Shown: positions 9,571 through 18,529, counted from the stretch's first letter. The stretch: 50,168 nucleotides of DNA from Chromatiales bacterium (GCA_026982395.1 JALSHD010000150.1:1-50168), one strand, 5' to 3'. The notes: generated by a model not told the origin, from the sequence alone. Numbers and translations: made by a program.

Positions 9571-10587
9571 TCAGCGCCCCAAAATTATGGCCGAAACCCG
9601 TTTGGCCAAGTACTGAAAAAGTGGGCCCCTGTTATCAGCATTGGCTCTGAAGGCTTTTGTTACGGCAAAAGGAAACGACAGTATCAATTTCACCACCACT
9701 ATCCATCTAACGGAAAATGACTCTGGCTTGTATCCCAGATAAGACATCTCTTTTCGGGTTATCCACTGGGCGATCAACGCATCTTCCGCCCCGAGACTGC
9801 TACGCCACTTTCCTATGGATGAGGAAAATATTCCTCTCTGCGCTGTAGTATCAGAACTATTATTGGTAGAAACATCCAGCATCTGCGGAACATATTTTTC
9901 TCCGACCAGATCACATATATCTTTAACGACGGCCTCCGTATCTGTTACCAAATCCTCATAATGAATCACCATGAAGTTTCCTTTTGGTATCTGCTCTTCC
10001 AGCGCGGGTATTTTTTTCATGCTGGCTTTCCAGAGCAATGATGTCAGTACCGGATGATAAAGTTTCTTCAAACGATCTTTATGGGCCTCAGTGGTAACGG
10101 TCCACCGGTTTTTATAAGAAATCAGGAAGTCTCTGACATCTCTTACACAAACAAGAATGACAGCATCCGGGTAGAAAGACAGAATCTCCCTTATATGGAA
10201 CAGATCCTTGGGGGTGTTGTTTCCCCAGCGCCGTTTCCCCTGCTTCTCAAGCTGTATCTCCATGAATCTGTCCAGTACATCCTTATATGAACAGGATCCA
10301 TTGGCAAGACGGGAAATCAGCGCCTCCTCTGTAATCAGCCGGTCTATGCGCTGCTGATCAGAAACCTGGTTGTAACGACCATAGATAGTAGAAATACGTT
10401 CAACAATAGTTGCCATCACCGCCGGATCGGCAGCATTTCCAATCTCTTTCCTCCTGGAGTATATATCTTCAAAAAAGTGGTTTTCTCCAGGCATCATGAT
10501 TCCAGGATGCCTGTCCAGAATCTGCGCGGTAAGTGTTGTTCCCGAGCGCGGAGTACCAACAACGAAAATTGGAGCGTCTTTTATCAT
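9571..10587 (-). CDS. PAPS-dependent sulfotransferase family protein
   Basis: This is the second sulfotransferase of the locus, 338 residues. The 5'-phosphosulfate loop GTPRSGTT lies at residues 11-18, right after the first strand. The 3'-phosphate site VRDVRDFLISYK has Arg149 and Ser157. After the loop comes HPGIMMPGENHFFEDI, which matches the acceptor-side helix of Stf0/sulfotransferase_3-like proteins. It shares little outside the motifs with the enzyme at 5496, so the two probably modify different positions. ATG at 10587 follows GAGCGGGT and starts six bases after the upstream glycosyltransferase stop, so the pair is co-translated. The acceptor is unknown. Confidence 0.88.
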   Translation of the reverse strand: MIKDAPIFVVGTPRSGTTLTAQILDRHPGIMMPGENHFFEDIYSRRKEIGNAADPAVMATIVERISTIYGRYNQVSDQQRIDRLITEEALISRLANGSCSYKDVLDRFMEIQLEKQGKRRWGNNTPKDLFHIREILSFYPDAVILVCVRDVRDFLISYKNRWTVTTEAHKDRLKKLYHPVLTSLLWKASMKKIPALEEQIPKGNFMVIHYEDLVTDTEAVVKDICDLVGEKYVPQMLDVSTNNSSDTTAQRGIFSSSIGKWRSSLGAEDALIAQWITRKEMSYLGYKPESFSVRWIVVVKLILSFPFAVTKAFRANADNRGPLFQYLAKRVSAIILGR

Positions 10588-10593
10588 ACCCGC

Positions 10594-11757
10594 TCAACAA
10601 CGCTCTGCTGCATGTCGATAAGCCTGTTCCATCTCCCTTGTTACGGTACCGGCCTCAAAACGTTCCCAGGCATATTTCCGGTTTCGTTCGCCAATTTCGG
10701 ATTGCAAACGCTCATCGGCCAACAGCTTTTCAACTGCCTGTTGAATCAACTCAGGTGTTACGCTATCCAATAATATCCCGTGCTCGCCATCTGTAAACAG
10801 ATCAGGGATGCCACCTGCGGCATGGGTCACAACCGGAAGTCCGGCCGCCATTGCCTCCAGCAATACCACAGGACAACCCTCGCCGTAGTATGTCGGAAAT
10901 ACAAACAGATCTGCATCCAGTAGCAACTGGGCTTTCTCGCTTCCACGCAAATATCCCGCAAAACTTACCCGGCCCTCCAGTTCAAGCTCCGCAACACGCT
11001 GCTCCATACCTGCCCGCTCGGGGCCGTCACCGAGCAGGGTAAGATGGGCTTCAGGGTACTTTCGGGCAACTCCGACAAATCCGTCCAGTAACTCATAAAC
11101 ACCTTTTTCACGAACGAAACGCGACATAAAAATCAGTTCTTTGGTGCTGTTGTGCCCCTTTGCGCTCAACCCGCGAAAGGTTCTGCCGTCAAACATGGTA
11201 CTGGTAACCTGTACCCGCCCGGAAGGAACGCCCATATCAACAAGTGACTTCTTGAACCTAGCAGCCAGAACAAGTGTCTTGCACGCCCGGCCAAACAACG
11301 CCTTGAATACAAAAAGCAGGATTGGTGAACGCTGAATCCGCCTGGCATCATCATCACTCCAGCCATGAAAATATACGACGACATTCCGAAAGCGCAGTAT
11401 ACGTAAAACCAATAGGAAAAGGCCGTCTCTAAGCAAGGAAGAAATATTGAAAGATGGGTTGAGATGAACGCAATCAAATCTGTTTTTGGCCAGCTTGCGA
11501 ACAAGTGAGACGCTGTTCACCAAGGGGAAAACAACATTATCAATTGCTGTTCCACCTTCTGTACGCCTGCCAATAGGAAGGTGTTCTGCCTCAATATTTG
11601 CCGGCAAATGTTCCATCAAAAAAGAAACAAAATGAACCACACCTCCCGGCGCGCTGAGGTCCTTGGATAAAATAAGCACTCTCAACCTTCGATTGCTTTT
11701 AACTATCGCTTCTCCAGTTTTGGAATTTCCACCTTTGTTTGAAGCTGTAAAACTCAC
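10594..11757 (-). CDS. Glycosyltransferase family 4 (GT-B)
   Basis: This 387-residue GT4 enzyme has all the usual landmarks. The N-terminal strand RVLILSKDLSAPGGVVHFV carries a glycine-rich loop. The C-terminal half has ELIFMSRFVREKGVYELL, LTLLGDGPERAGMEQ, and EGCPVVLLE, a complete E-x7-E motif, followed by AMAAGLPVVTHAAGGIPDL. The GTG start at 11757 overlaps the TGA of the preceding glycosyltransferase gene (GTGA overlap), a sign of translational coupling. The first 25 residues are polar and probably dispensable. It likely builds the repeat unit on its lipid carrier in the cytoplasm. Confidence 0.9.
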   Translation of the reverse strand: MSFTASNKGGNSKTGEAIVKSNRRLRVLILSKDLSAPGGVVHFVSFLMEHLPANIEAEHLPIGRRTEGGTAIDNVVFPLVNSVSLVRKLAKNRFDCVHLNPSFNISSLLRDGLFLLVLRILRFRNVVVYFHGWSDDDARRIQRSPILLFVFKALFGRACKTLVLAARFKKSLVDMGVPSGRVQVTSTMFDGRTFRGLSAKGHNSTKELIFMSRFVREKGVYELLDGFVGVARKYPEAHLTLLGDGPERAGMEQRVAELELEGRVSFAGYLRGSEKAQLLLDADLFVFPTYYGEGCPVVLLEAMAAGLPVVTHAAGGIPDLFTDGEHGILLDSVTPELIQQAVEKLLADERLQSEIGERNRKYAWERFEAGTVTREMEQAYRHAAERC

Positions 11758-12950
11758 TCAAATACCTTTTTGTATGCATCCAGCAATTTGGGGACTTCAT
11801 ATTTCCAGTCCAGCTCTGTCTCCATGCGCTGCTTCCCGAAGCGCCCCATCTGCTCCCGAAGTTTTGGATCATCAATCAATTGCAGGATTTTGGCAGCAAA
11901 ATCCTTCTCATCATTGTCCCGGGCATATAGAGCAGCTTGTTGTGCACTGAACCGTCCTTCGGTCAAATCGAACTGTACCAGCGGCTTGCCCAGTGCCATG
12001 TATTCCATCACTTTATTCATTGTGCATTTGTCATTGTAGTCATCTACGGGATCAGGGCACACGCCAATATCGATGGAACCAAGAGTTTCTATCAACTTCT
12101 GCCCCCTGAGGAACCCGGTAAAATTGACAAACTCTGACAAATTCAGCTCTGCTGCATATTTGATCATATCTTCCAGTTCGGTACCGCCACCAATCAGAAG
12201 AAACTGGATATCGGTTCGGTCTCGCTCATGGACTATGTTATGGATGATCCGCAAAAGTATATCGATACCATCCTGTGCACCCATTACACCAATGTACCCC
12301 ACAAGATAGTTACGCCCGTTCCGGAGAGAATCAATCGGTGGCCCGGGTTTCAATTTGGTCAGGTCGGGACTGCTGCGCACGACAAAAACGCTTTCCGGAT
12401 CCTTGCGGCCACGCTCCAGGGCAATCCGGCGGTAGGACTCATTCGTACTGATAACCACATTGGCAGTACGAAAAGTCATCCGCTCCATAAAAAGGAGGGC
12501 TTTATGTAAAAAATCCTTGCGCCCGAATTTAACCTCATACAGCTCCGGGTTGATATCATGGTGGTCGAACAAAAACTTCTTTCCAAACAACTTGAAAAAC
12601 ATACCGATAAGAAAAACATCATCGGGAGGATTACAGGCGTGAATAACATCGAAGCCACGCCCCAGGAAAACCCGCCATGCCAGCACAAACTGCCAGAACA
12701 GGGCCAAGGGATATTCCACCAGATAACCCATCACCCCCTTTCCCTCTACCGGTAGTGGATGACGATAAACCTGAATCCCGTCAATCTCTTCATGACGACT
12801 GTCATGGCCCTGCCCGGTCGGACAGATAACAGATACCTGATAGCCGGCTTCGCGCAGCGCCACTGCTTCTTGCCATACCCGGCGATCGAAGGGTACCGGC
12901 AGATTTTCAACAATTATCAAAACACGCCTGAATCTGCCAGACAAAGACAT
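11754..12950 (-). CDS. Glycosyltransferase family 4-like (WbuB-type GT-B)
   Basis: This is a 398-residue protein from ATG at 12950, which has AGGGGA six bases upstream; GTG at 12977 is in frame but lacks a ribosome site. The N-terminus contains the VENLPVPFDRRVWQEAVALR segment typical of WbuB/WcaI-like transferases. Next come DVIHACNPPDDVF and FLFDHHDINPELY. The C-terminal half has VGYIGVMGAQDGID and KVMEYMALGKPLVQFDL. Such enzymes usually transfer an N-acetylamino sugar or deoxysugar early in repeat-unit assembly; that detail is family knowledge, not visible here. It overlaps the next glycosyltransferase start by four bases. Confidence 0.9.
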   Translation of the reverse strand: MSLSGRFRRVLIIVENLPVPFDRRVWQEAVALREAGYQVSVICPTGQGHDSRHEEIDGIQVYRHPLPVEGKGVMGYLVEYPLALFWQFVLAWRVFLGRGFDVIHACNPPDDVFLIGMFFKLFGKKFLFDHHDINPELYEVKFGRKDFLHKALLFMERMTFRTANVVISTNESYRRIALERGRKDPESVFVVRSSPDLTKLKPGPPIDSLRNGRNYLVGYIGVMGAQDGIDILLRIIHNIVHERDRTDIQFLLIGGGTELEDMIKYAAELNLSEFVNFTGFLRGQKLIETLGSIDIGVCPDPVDDYNDKCTMNKVMEYMALGKPLVQFDLTEGRFSAQQAALYARDNDEKDFAAKILQLIDDPKLREQMGRFGKQRMETELDWKYEVPKLLDAYKKVFE

Positions 12951-13162
12951 TTGTTCCCCTGCAATTACAAAAAACACCTGAGAATAGCTATAGAAAAAAG
13001 AGCTACAGAAGCCCGCGCCCTATCGCCTTGCTATTATTTGCACCTCTAAAAATGTACTTTCCGCGATAGCAGCGCCAGCCCCATACTCAAATCCTCATGT
13101 ATATCATCCCCTTATACACCGCGGTTCTATGCGCGGGGCTTCCTTGCTTTCACGAAAAATCA

Positions 13163-14398
13163 CTATTTTTGGAGACGCTCTTCGGCAAGCACGTCATAAT
13201 ACGTCGATTCAACCATATCGGCAATGACTCGATAACAGCGGTGTTTCTCGATATAGTGCCGCCCTCGCATTCCCATATCGGCAGCTTTGTTGCTATCCCT
13301 TAGCAATTCAAGAACTGCGTCAGCAAAAACCTCTTTTTCATATGGCACACAGAGGCCACCTCCGCTTGCCTTCAGAACCTCGCGTTGCTCCGGGTGGTCA
13401 TTGGCCACTACCGGCTTGCCAAATGCCATGTATTCCACCAGCTTTGTAGGTGAGGCAGGCGCAAAGGTGGGATTGGGCGCCAACGGTGAGACACAGACAT
13501 CTGCCATGGAAACGTATCTCCAGGCCTCCGCAAGAGGCAGAAAACCCGTAACCTCTACAACATCCTGGAGACCTGCTTCCCTGGCATACTGCTTCATCCG
13601 CGTAACATCTGCGTCACTCTCACCACCAATCAAATACAATCTTGCCTGCTGATATTCATCAATCACCAGCCGGAATACGCTAATCAGAAAATCGATCTTG
13701 CGAGGTTTGCTCAACGAACCGATATAGACAACACGTTTCAGACCCTCCTCCGCAGACGCATTATCCTGAGCTATAGAGGGAATTCCTGACAGTGCCACCC
13801 CCATCGGTACCGCCGTTAACCTGGCAGCGGAAATTCCCTTCGCTGCAACATCCTCCTTCATCTGCTTGCTCTGCACAAAGACATGATCAGCACGGGGCAA
13901 TATAATATGATAAAGGAGAAATCTGAACAGGTGTCCACGAAAGAGATCCAGTAAAGGGAAGTTGGAATAGCCTTTTCCCTGTTTCGCCCGATACAGGTGC
14001 GACTCGGGGAATGGAAAAGATAACCAATAAATAAATTTCGCCTCCCCAAGGCGGCAAGCCGCCATTGCCAGCAGTGCCGCAAGAAATTTATCCTTGACCT
14101 GGATAAAATCGTATTTGTTATTGCGAGCAAGCCGGAACAGCCTGCAGTCATTCCGGAAATCATATAGCTGGCTCAAAAAAGCACCCCAGTAGGAACGGGA
14201 GGCTGAGTTCTTTCCAACCCATGCTGTACCACCACCCCACGACGTTTGATAAGAACGCTCACACGGCTCCCCTGCCTGCAGAATCCAGTCAATCTGATGT
14301 CCGCGCTGTGCCATCTCTTCACAAAAGAGCGATTTCACGTCTACTCGAAAAGGGGGGAATTTGTCTGAGGACAGAAACAAAAAATGGAGTTTTTTCAC
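13163..14398 (-). CDS. Glycosyltransferase family 4-like (GT-B)
   Basis: This is the first gene of the minus-strand exopolysaccharide run, 411 residues from GTG at 14398. The first strand (KKLHFLFLSSDKFPPFRVDV) then lies at the N-terminus. Frame-compatible GTG and TTG codons at 14422 and 14428 are alternatives. The C-terminal half contains RVVYIGSLSKPRKIDFLIS, ARLYLIGGESDADV and the signature SPTKLVEYMAFGKPVVANDHPEQ. This places it with WbuB-like and GT4 enzymes in which lysine and glutamate replace the classic E-x7-E. It is followed by a 212-base gap before the next gene. The role is transfer of one repeat-unit sugar; specificity is unknown. Confidence 0.85.
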   Translation of the reverse strand: MKKLHFLFLSSDKFPPFRVDVKSLFCEEMAQRGHQIDWILQAGEPCERSYQTSWGGGTAWVGKNSASRSYWGAFLSQLYDFRNDCRLFRLARNNKYDFIQVKDKFLAALLAMAACRLGEAKFIYWLSFPFPESHLYRAKQGKGYSNFPLLDLFRGHLFRFLLYHIILPRADHVFVQSKQMKEDVAAKGISAARLTAVPMGVALSGIPSIAQDNASAEEGLKRVVYIGSLSKPRKIDFLISVFRLVIDEYQQARLYLIGGESDADVTRMKQYAREAGLQDVVEVTGFLPLAEAWRYVSMADVCVSPLAPNPTFAPASPTKLVEYMAFGKPVVANDHPEQREVLKASGGGLCVPYEKEVFADAVLELLRDSNKAADMGMRGRHYIEKHRCYRVIADMVESTYYDVLAEERLQK

Positions 14399-15156
14399 CT
14401 TGACATCACTTTTTCCAGCCACTTCCAATTGCCTGTCAACCCTTTAGCAAAACGGCATTCAATCTCCACCAGCGTGAATACGCCACAAAACACTACAGCA
14501 CAGTCTGTTTTAACCAGTTGTTTTTGAAGCAGAAAATTAAGTTCGAGCGCCCAGGCAACCCCAGGATATGCGCCCTAACCGGTGCATGTCAGTACCAACC
14601 TGAAAGAGAGTAAACAACCCGTAACGACTTCGAGCCGCCCCTGTCATCAATCTGTTTCCCGATTTTCCGAGACACGGAGATTTTATATATCTCGACAATA
14701 ACAGACACCCGTTATTGAAATTATCCATTCCCAATGGGTATGCTAACATGTTATTGGCAAAACGACATATGCTTGGCCAGTTTTGGAAAGAGATAACCAA
14801 ACACATCAAACTTGGCCAAGAAACGTGACGCACATCACGGTTTTGCTTAAGCGATCTTGTCATAGTAAATCGATATACATCAGGATGCGGACAATAGCCA
14901 TTTAAAAACAGCACAGGGAGCCGATAGAAAGTAGAAAGGATTCTACAAAATGACTATTCGAGACATTTGTTGTTCAATAACCAACAAGCTGCTGCGATCA
15001 CCATCTTCGCACAGCTTCTTTTTATATCTGCCATAGCGCCCACTGAAACAAGGCCCAAAAACAGCCAATATATCATGTACATGGAGCTTTTTGCAGCCGG
15101 AATGGCATGTATCCTGCATATAGTCTGAATATCGAAACGGGAAACAGGTTTTACTA
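14399..15156. promoter_or_regulatory. Divergent intergenic regulatory region
   Basis: These 758 bases separate the minus-strand exopolysaccharide operon from the plus-strand lipoprotein gene. No convincing gene was found; open frames here lack ribosome sites and protein-like composition. Three signals stand out: a CRP-type palindrome at 14824-14839, two CTTGGCCA repeats at 14772 and 14811 (the second inside the palindrome CTTGGCCAAG), and an AT-rich inverted repeat (GAGAT-TTTATAT-ATCTC) near 14670-14686. The length and palindromes suggest transcription factors acting on both directions, but no start site can be proven from sequence. Confidence 0.6.
14824..14839. promoter_or_regulatory. Candidate CRP (Vfr) binding site
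   Basis: The sequence CGTGACGCACATCACG has two half-sites in GTGA-N6-TCAC spacing, the core of the CRP consensus TGTGA-N6-TCACA. Its centre is at 14831.5. A CATAGT hexamer at 14861-14866 (four of six matches to the -10 consensus) would put a start near 14873, with the site centred at about -41.5, the class II activator geometry for the plus-strand lipoprotein gene. The window also encodes a Crp whose recognition helix keeps the arginines and glutamate that read this core. The match is good but single. Confidence 0.5.
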
Positions 15157-16005
15157 ATGATGAAAGCTTTTTGCACAATACGTCTGCTGAAACACCTTGT
15201 AATATCAGGGGCAGCATTAATGCTAACTGCTTGTTTTGTTGACAATAGTGCGAGCATCGGCAATCAGGGAAGCCAAATCTACGACTACAACAGCAGCGCA
15301 GCCAAGGCACTGCAGGTGGAGATCCTCAGCAATAATCCCAAATATACCCTCAAAAGGGTTAAAAAAGGCAACAGGGTCTTTATTGACCGCCCCTACTCCT
15401 TCTCGGAAACCTCCTATGAAAACTATTGTTCATTGCAAACCGCAATGGATGACAAAAGAAAGCTTGGCAACAGTTTTCTGACATTTACCGCCTCCCGGGC
15501 CATCACTGTATATATCGGCTACGATACACGTTCACCGTTACCCCTGTGGCTGTCAGACTGGGAAGATACCGGAGAGGAGATCATCATAGACGATGAAATG
15601 GGGAGATACTGGCTGCACCTGGGTTTACGGCTGTTCAAAAAAGAGTTCTCCGAAAACGCTACTATTGAGCTGGGCGGAAACGAAAATGCCGGCAGCATGT
15701 ATATCGTACTTCTGGACGATGATACCGGCGACTGCATACTCAAAAACGATCACAATCTGGAGCTTTCCTGGTTCCCCAACCGGGACAAGATCGATGGTTA
15801 TACTATCTATATCGATAACGGGACAGAGATGATCCCGTTTACGTCTGTAGACATTCACGACATCAAGGACCCCCGGAACCCCTCAATGGAATTTCGCAGC
15901 TGGTCTGATCTGGGCGCCACAGGTGATGAGGTCTGTTTCTCCATAAGCGCATATCTCAATGAAACCGAGTCCAGCCTGTCCACACCGAAGTGTATAAGCA
16001 TCTAG
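15157..16005 (+). CDS. Putative lipoprotein with two beta-sandwich regions
   Basis: This 282-residue protein has a lipoprotein signal: a basic N-terminus, a hydrophobic stretch and the lipobox LTAC with Cys26. Residues around 50-185 form a domain with FIDRPYSFSE, NSFLTFTASRAITVYIGYD and PLWLSDWEDTGEEI. I recognise this as a recurrent beta-rich module of exported proteins without assigned function. The C-terminal part (ELSWFPNRDKIDGYTIYIDNG) resembles a fibronectin type III domain. The gene is divergent from the exopolysaccharide operon and 31 bases ahead of a polysaccharide lyase, so the two are probably cotranscribed. A role in binding or anchoring the polymer at the cell surface is inference. 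Confidence 0.75.
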   Translation: MMKAFCTIRLLKHLVISGAALMLTACFVDNSASIGNQGSQIYDYNSSAAKALQVEILSNNPKYTLKRVKKGNRVFIDRPYSFSETSYENYCSLQTAMDDKRKLGNSFLTFTASRAITVYIGYDTRSPLPLWLSDWEDTGEEIIIDDEMGRYWLHLGLRLFKKEFSENATIELGGNENAGSMYIVLLDDDTGDCILKNDHNLELSWFPNRDKIDGYTIYIDNGTEMIPFTSVDIHDIKDPRNPSMEFRSWSDLGATGDEVCFSISAYLNETESSLSTPKCISI

Positions 16006-16036
16006 GAAGAGCAACCCTGTCAGGAAAAATATTACC

Positions 16037-17071
16037 ATGCCATTATCTGCCAACCTTTACCGTTCATTTCAGCAGCGCTTCAATGCAGCCGCTACGATAT
16101 TTGCCGGTATTCTTTGTGCTCTGCCTGTCTATCCAGTCTGGGCAGATGAGGAAATCGTCAAGACAGGATTTGAAACTGGCGAATATGAGAGTACCGGCTG
16201 GCGGCAGTCCGGCAACGACCCACAAATAGCACGTGCACCAGAGCCCGTGTGCAGAGGAGAGTTCTCTCTAAAAATACCACTGGATCGTAACAAGGATAAA
16301 GTTTCATTCAGAACTGAGCTATCTCTGGTAGGAAACGAGGCACATCCTCTGAGAAACCTGGAGTACGACAATGATTACTGGTTCGCGCTAAGCATTTATC
16401 TTCCGCGAAGCTGGAGACCGGACAACAAATCGATCGACATCCTGGCCCAACTGCATGGAGTACCCGACACTGACCAGGGCGAAGTGTACAGAAACCCAAT
16501 GTTCAACTTCCACATCCGGGGAGACGAATGGGCTGTTGCAACAAAGCGTGACTCCAGGAGGGTAACTGCAACCGATCAGGCAAAAATGGAGTATGAAGAG
16601 TACGGGTTTCAATCTCTTGGCAAAACAGAAACCGGCAAATGGACAAGTTTTGTTTTTCGCTTCCGCCTCTCTTATCGCGAAAACGAGGGCCGTATTGATG
16701 TCTGGAAAAATGGGACCAAGATCGTAGATAACTATAGCCGGGGCGTAGGCTATAACGACAAAAAAGGCCCGTACTGGAAAATCGGGAACTACAAACCCGA
16801 CTGGAAACCGGGACACGAACCCAGTGATGTCAGTCGCCGACTCCACTATGTCGATGAAGTTAGCTCCGCTGTAGGATCAGACAGATATTCTGATGTTGCT
16901 CCACGCTGCGGCAGCCGGTCATCGCAGCCTCCGGTAACTGACGATAAACCGACACCACCTGAGCCGGAACCTGCACCCGCCCCAGCGGAAGACAGGCAGC
17001 CGCCTCCGTCCGCAGAAACAAAACCGTCAACGCCCGTGATTAAAAATCTTGTAATCGAACGCCAAAACTGA
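16037..17071 (+). CDS. Secreted polysaccharide lyase (heparin-lyase-I-like fold)
   Basis: This 344-residue protein has a signal peptide ending at VWA before DEEIV. The mature domain (residues about 38-285) matches the polysaccharide lyase family related to heparin lyase I and PL20. Landmarks are an early GFETGEYESTGW strand, CRGEFSLKIPL, DNDYWFALSIYLPRSW, and GKWTSFVFRFRLSY with DVWKNG near the end of the jelly roll. The last 50 residues are rich in proline, glutamate and alanine, a flexible exported tail. Such lyases cleave uronate-containing polymers by beta-elimination. Its place beside the exopolysaccharide operon suggests it releases or shortens the polymer made there. A weak terminator-like hairpin follows. 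Confidence 0.82.
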   Translation: MPLSANLYRSFQQRFNAAATIFAGILCALPVYPVWADEEIVKTGFETGEYESTGWRQSGNDPQIARAPEPVCRGEFSLKIPLDRNKDKVSFRTELSLVGNEAHPLRNLEYDNDYWFALSIYLPRSWRPDNKSIDILAQLHGVPDTDQGEVYRNPMFNFHIRGDEWAVATKRDSRRVTATDQAKMEYEEYGFQSLGKTETGKWTSFVFRFRLSYRENEGRIDVWKNGTKIVDNYSRGVGYNDKKGPYWKIGNYKPDWKPGHEPSDVSRRLHYVDEVSSAVGSDRYSDVAPRCGSRSSQPPVTDDKPTPPEPEPAPAPAEDRQPPPSAETKPSTPVIKNLVIERQN

Positions 17072-17118
17072 CCGGTCAAAGAAAACGGTTGAGCTGAAAA
17101 CGGAATCCGTGATATAAG

Positions 17119-17142
17119 ACCGCCTTTGATTCAGCGGTTTTT
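17119..17142 (+). terminator. Possible Rho-independent terminator of the lyase gene
   Basis: ACCGC and GCGGT form a five-pair stem around a ten-base loop and are followed by TTTT, 48 bases after the lyase stop codon. The stem is short and the loop long, so strength is doubtful. Confidence 0.35.
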
Positions 17143-17195
17143 CACGATAGCAGGAAACTCGCACCAAAAAACCGCAGTATAAAGCAAGAGAATTT

Positions 17196-17320
17196 GTAAC
17201 TGCTCAGATTGCTTCTGAAGCGGGTCAGATCAAGGCGGAAAATGTAATTTACAGGGGTAAATAACCATTTTCCAACGCAGGGATGTCCCGTTTCAGGGGC
17301 AAGGCAAGCTGAGCAGTTAC
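17196..17320. mobile_element. MITE copy A (125 bp, 12-bp perfect terminal inverted repeats)
   Basis: The element starts with GTAACTGCTCAG and ends with its exact reverse complement CTGAGCAGTTAC. It is related along its whole length to copy B at 26736-26908, sharing TCTGAAGCGGG/CCTGAAGCGGG, CAAGGCGGAAA, ACCATTTTCCAA and TTTCAGGGGCAAG. It lacks about 48 central bases. Flanks GAGAATTT and TGGAATTT match at six of eight positions, consistent with a decayed 8-bp target duplication. GTAA ends with 8-bp duplications suggest mobilisation by an IS66-type transposase, which is inference. Confidence 0.8.
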
Positions 17321-17748
17321 TGGAATTTGAGCAGGCTGGGAGTACTTTAACCGTCTCACAATTTTTTTGGCAGGTGAGATGGGTATGATTCAGAAGCTCC
17401 GTAGATATGGCCCAAATCCCGATTCATTGTTCAATACAACTACGAGATGGTTGAGCTGCTCTTTCTATCACCATCAAATTTAAGTACACACAGGAAACGG
17501 GACGCTATCACTCAACGCACTATCACAAATACCATAAAATGCCTGACTGGTTCGCCACTCAAAACAAGTTAAAGGTAAATCTCAAACATCCGATATCAGG
17601 AGAACACCCCGGAGCCAGAACCAACTTTTTTGCCTTTATGGCTGGAAATCGAATTACAATCAACCCAATATGTACCTGGCCCAGTCACCAGAACCCGTTT
17701 TTGTCAGTATATTAAAATCGACCAGATTCATATTACAGGAGGTATTTT

Positions 17749-18522
17749 GTGAAAGCGGTTATTCTCGCGGGTGGTTTAGGTACCCGCTTATCTGAAGAAA
17801 CAGCCGTACGACCGAAACCGATGGTGGAGATCGGTGGCAAACCTATTTTATGGCATATCATGAAGATCTACTCCAGCCACGGGATTAATGAATTTGTTAT
17901 CTGCTGCGGGTATAAGGGCCAAGTGATAAAAGAGTATTTTGCCAACTATTTTCTCAATAGTGCCGATATCACTTTTGATATCAGGAGCAATCAAATGGAA
18001 GTACACCGGAGCGAAGCGGAGCCCTGGAAGGTAACTTTGGTAGATACCGGCGAGCGCACGATGACTGGTGGACGTCTCAAAAGGGTCATAGAACATCTCG
18101 GCAATGAAACATTCTGCCTGACATACGGTGATGGCGTAACTGATGTCAATATCCGCCAATTGATCAATTTTCATCATCAACAAAAAGTTGCCGCAACCTT
18201 GACAGCAGTACAACCCCCGGGGCGCTTTGGTGCATTTACCATGGATGCCGGACAGAATAAAATTCTTCACTTTCGCGAGAAACCGGAAGGGGACGGCGCC
18301 TGGATCAACGGTGGCTTTTTTGTACTGGAACCCGAGGTAATCGATTACATCGAAGGAGATGCTACAGTCTGGGAGGCAGAACCCATGTCCAGCCTGGCCC
18401 ACGATGGCAAACTGGCAGCCTGGCAACATGACGGATTCTGGCATCCCATGGACACCTTGCGGGACAAAAACTATCTTGAACAGCTGTGGGAGTCCGGCAC
18501 CGCCCCCTGGAAAGTATGGTGA
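17749..18522 (+). CDS. rfbF: Glucose-1-phosphate cytidylyltransferase
   Basis: This 257-residue enzyme makes CDP-glucose from CTP and glucose 1-phosphate, the first step toward CDP-linked deoxysugars. The nucleotidyltransferase signature [20 protein letters not shown] begins at residue 8. Also present are CYGDGVTDV-like [38 protein letters not shown] and the C-terminal [18 protein letters not shown]. All are diagnostic for RfbF rather than RmlA. The length is normal. GTG at 17749 has a strong AGGAGG seven bases upstream. It heads a tight three-gene run with an RmlC-like epimerase and a SAF-domain oxidoreductase; its usual partner rfbG is 15 kb away on the other strand. Confidence 0.96.
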   Translation: MKAVILAGGLGTRLSEETAVRPKPMVEIGGKPILWHIMKIYSSHGINEFVICCGYKGQVIKEYFANYFLNSADITFDIRSNQMEVHRSEAEPWKVTLVDTGERTMTGGRLKRVIEHLGNETFCLTYGDGVTDVNIRQLINFHHQQKVAATLTAVQPPGRFGAFTMDAGQNKILHFREKPEGDGAWINGGFFVLEPEVIDYIEGDATVWEAEPMSSLAHDGKLAAWQHDGFWHPMDTLRDKNYLEQLWESGTAPWKVW

Positions 18523-18529
18523 CCCACCC

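Larger units (their letters stand above)
17072..17748. other. Intergenic stretch with a MITE
   Basis: These 677 bases separate the lyase gene from rfbF. They contain a weak terminator-like hairpin at 17119-17142 and a 125-base inverted-repeat element at 17196-17320. No open frame with a ribosome site and plausible composition was found. Just before rfbF there is an AT-rich TATATTAAAAT near 17709 that could serve as a -10 box, without a clear -35. Confidence 0.6.

Noticed and set aside
14537-14914. 125-codon minus-strand frame in the divergent control region
   Set aside because: Its composition is not protein-like and it runs across the CRP-like site and the CTTGGCCA repeats; non-coding is more likely.
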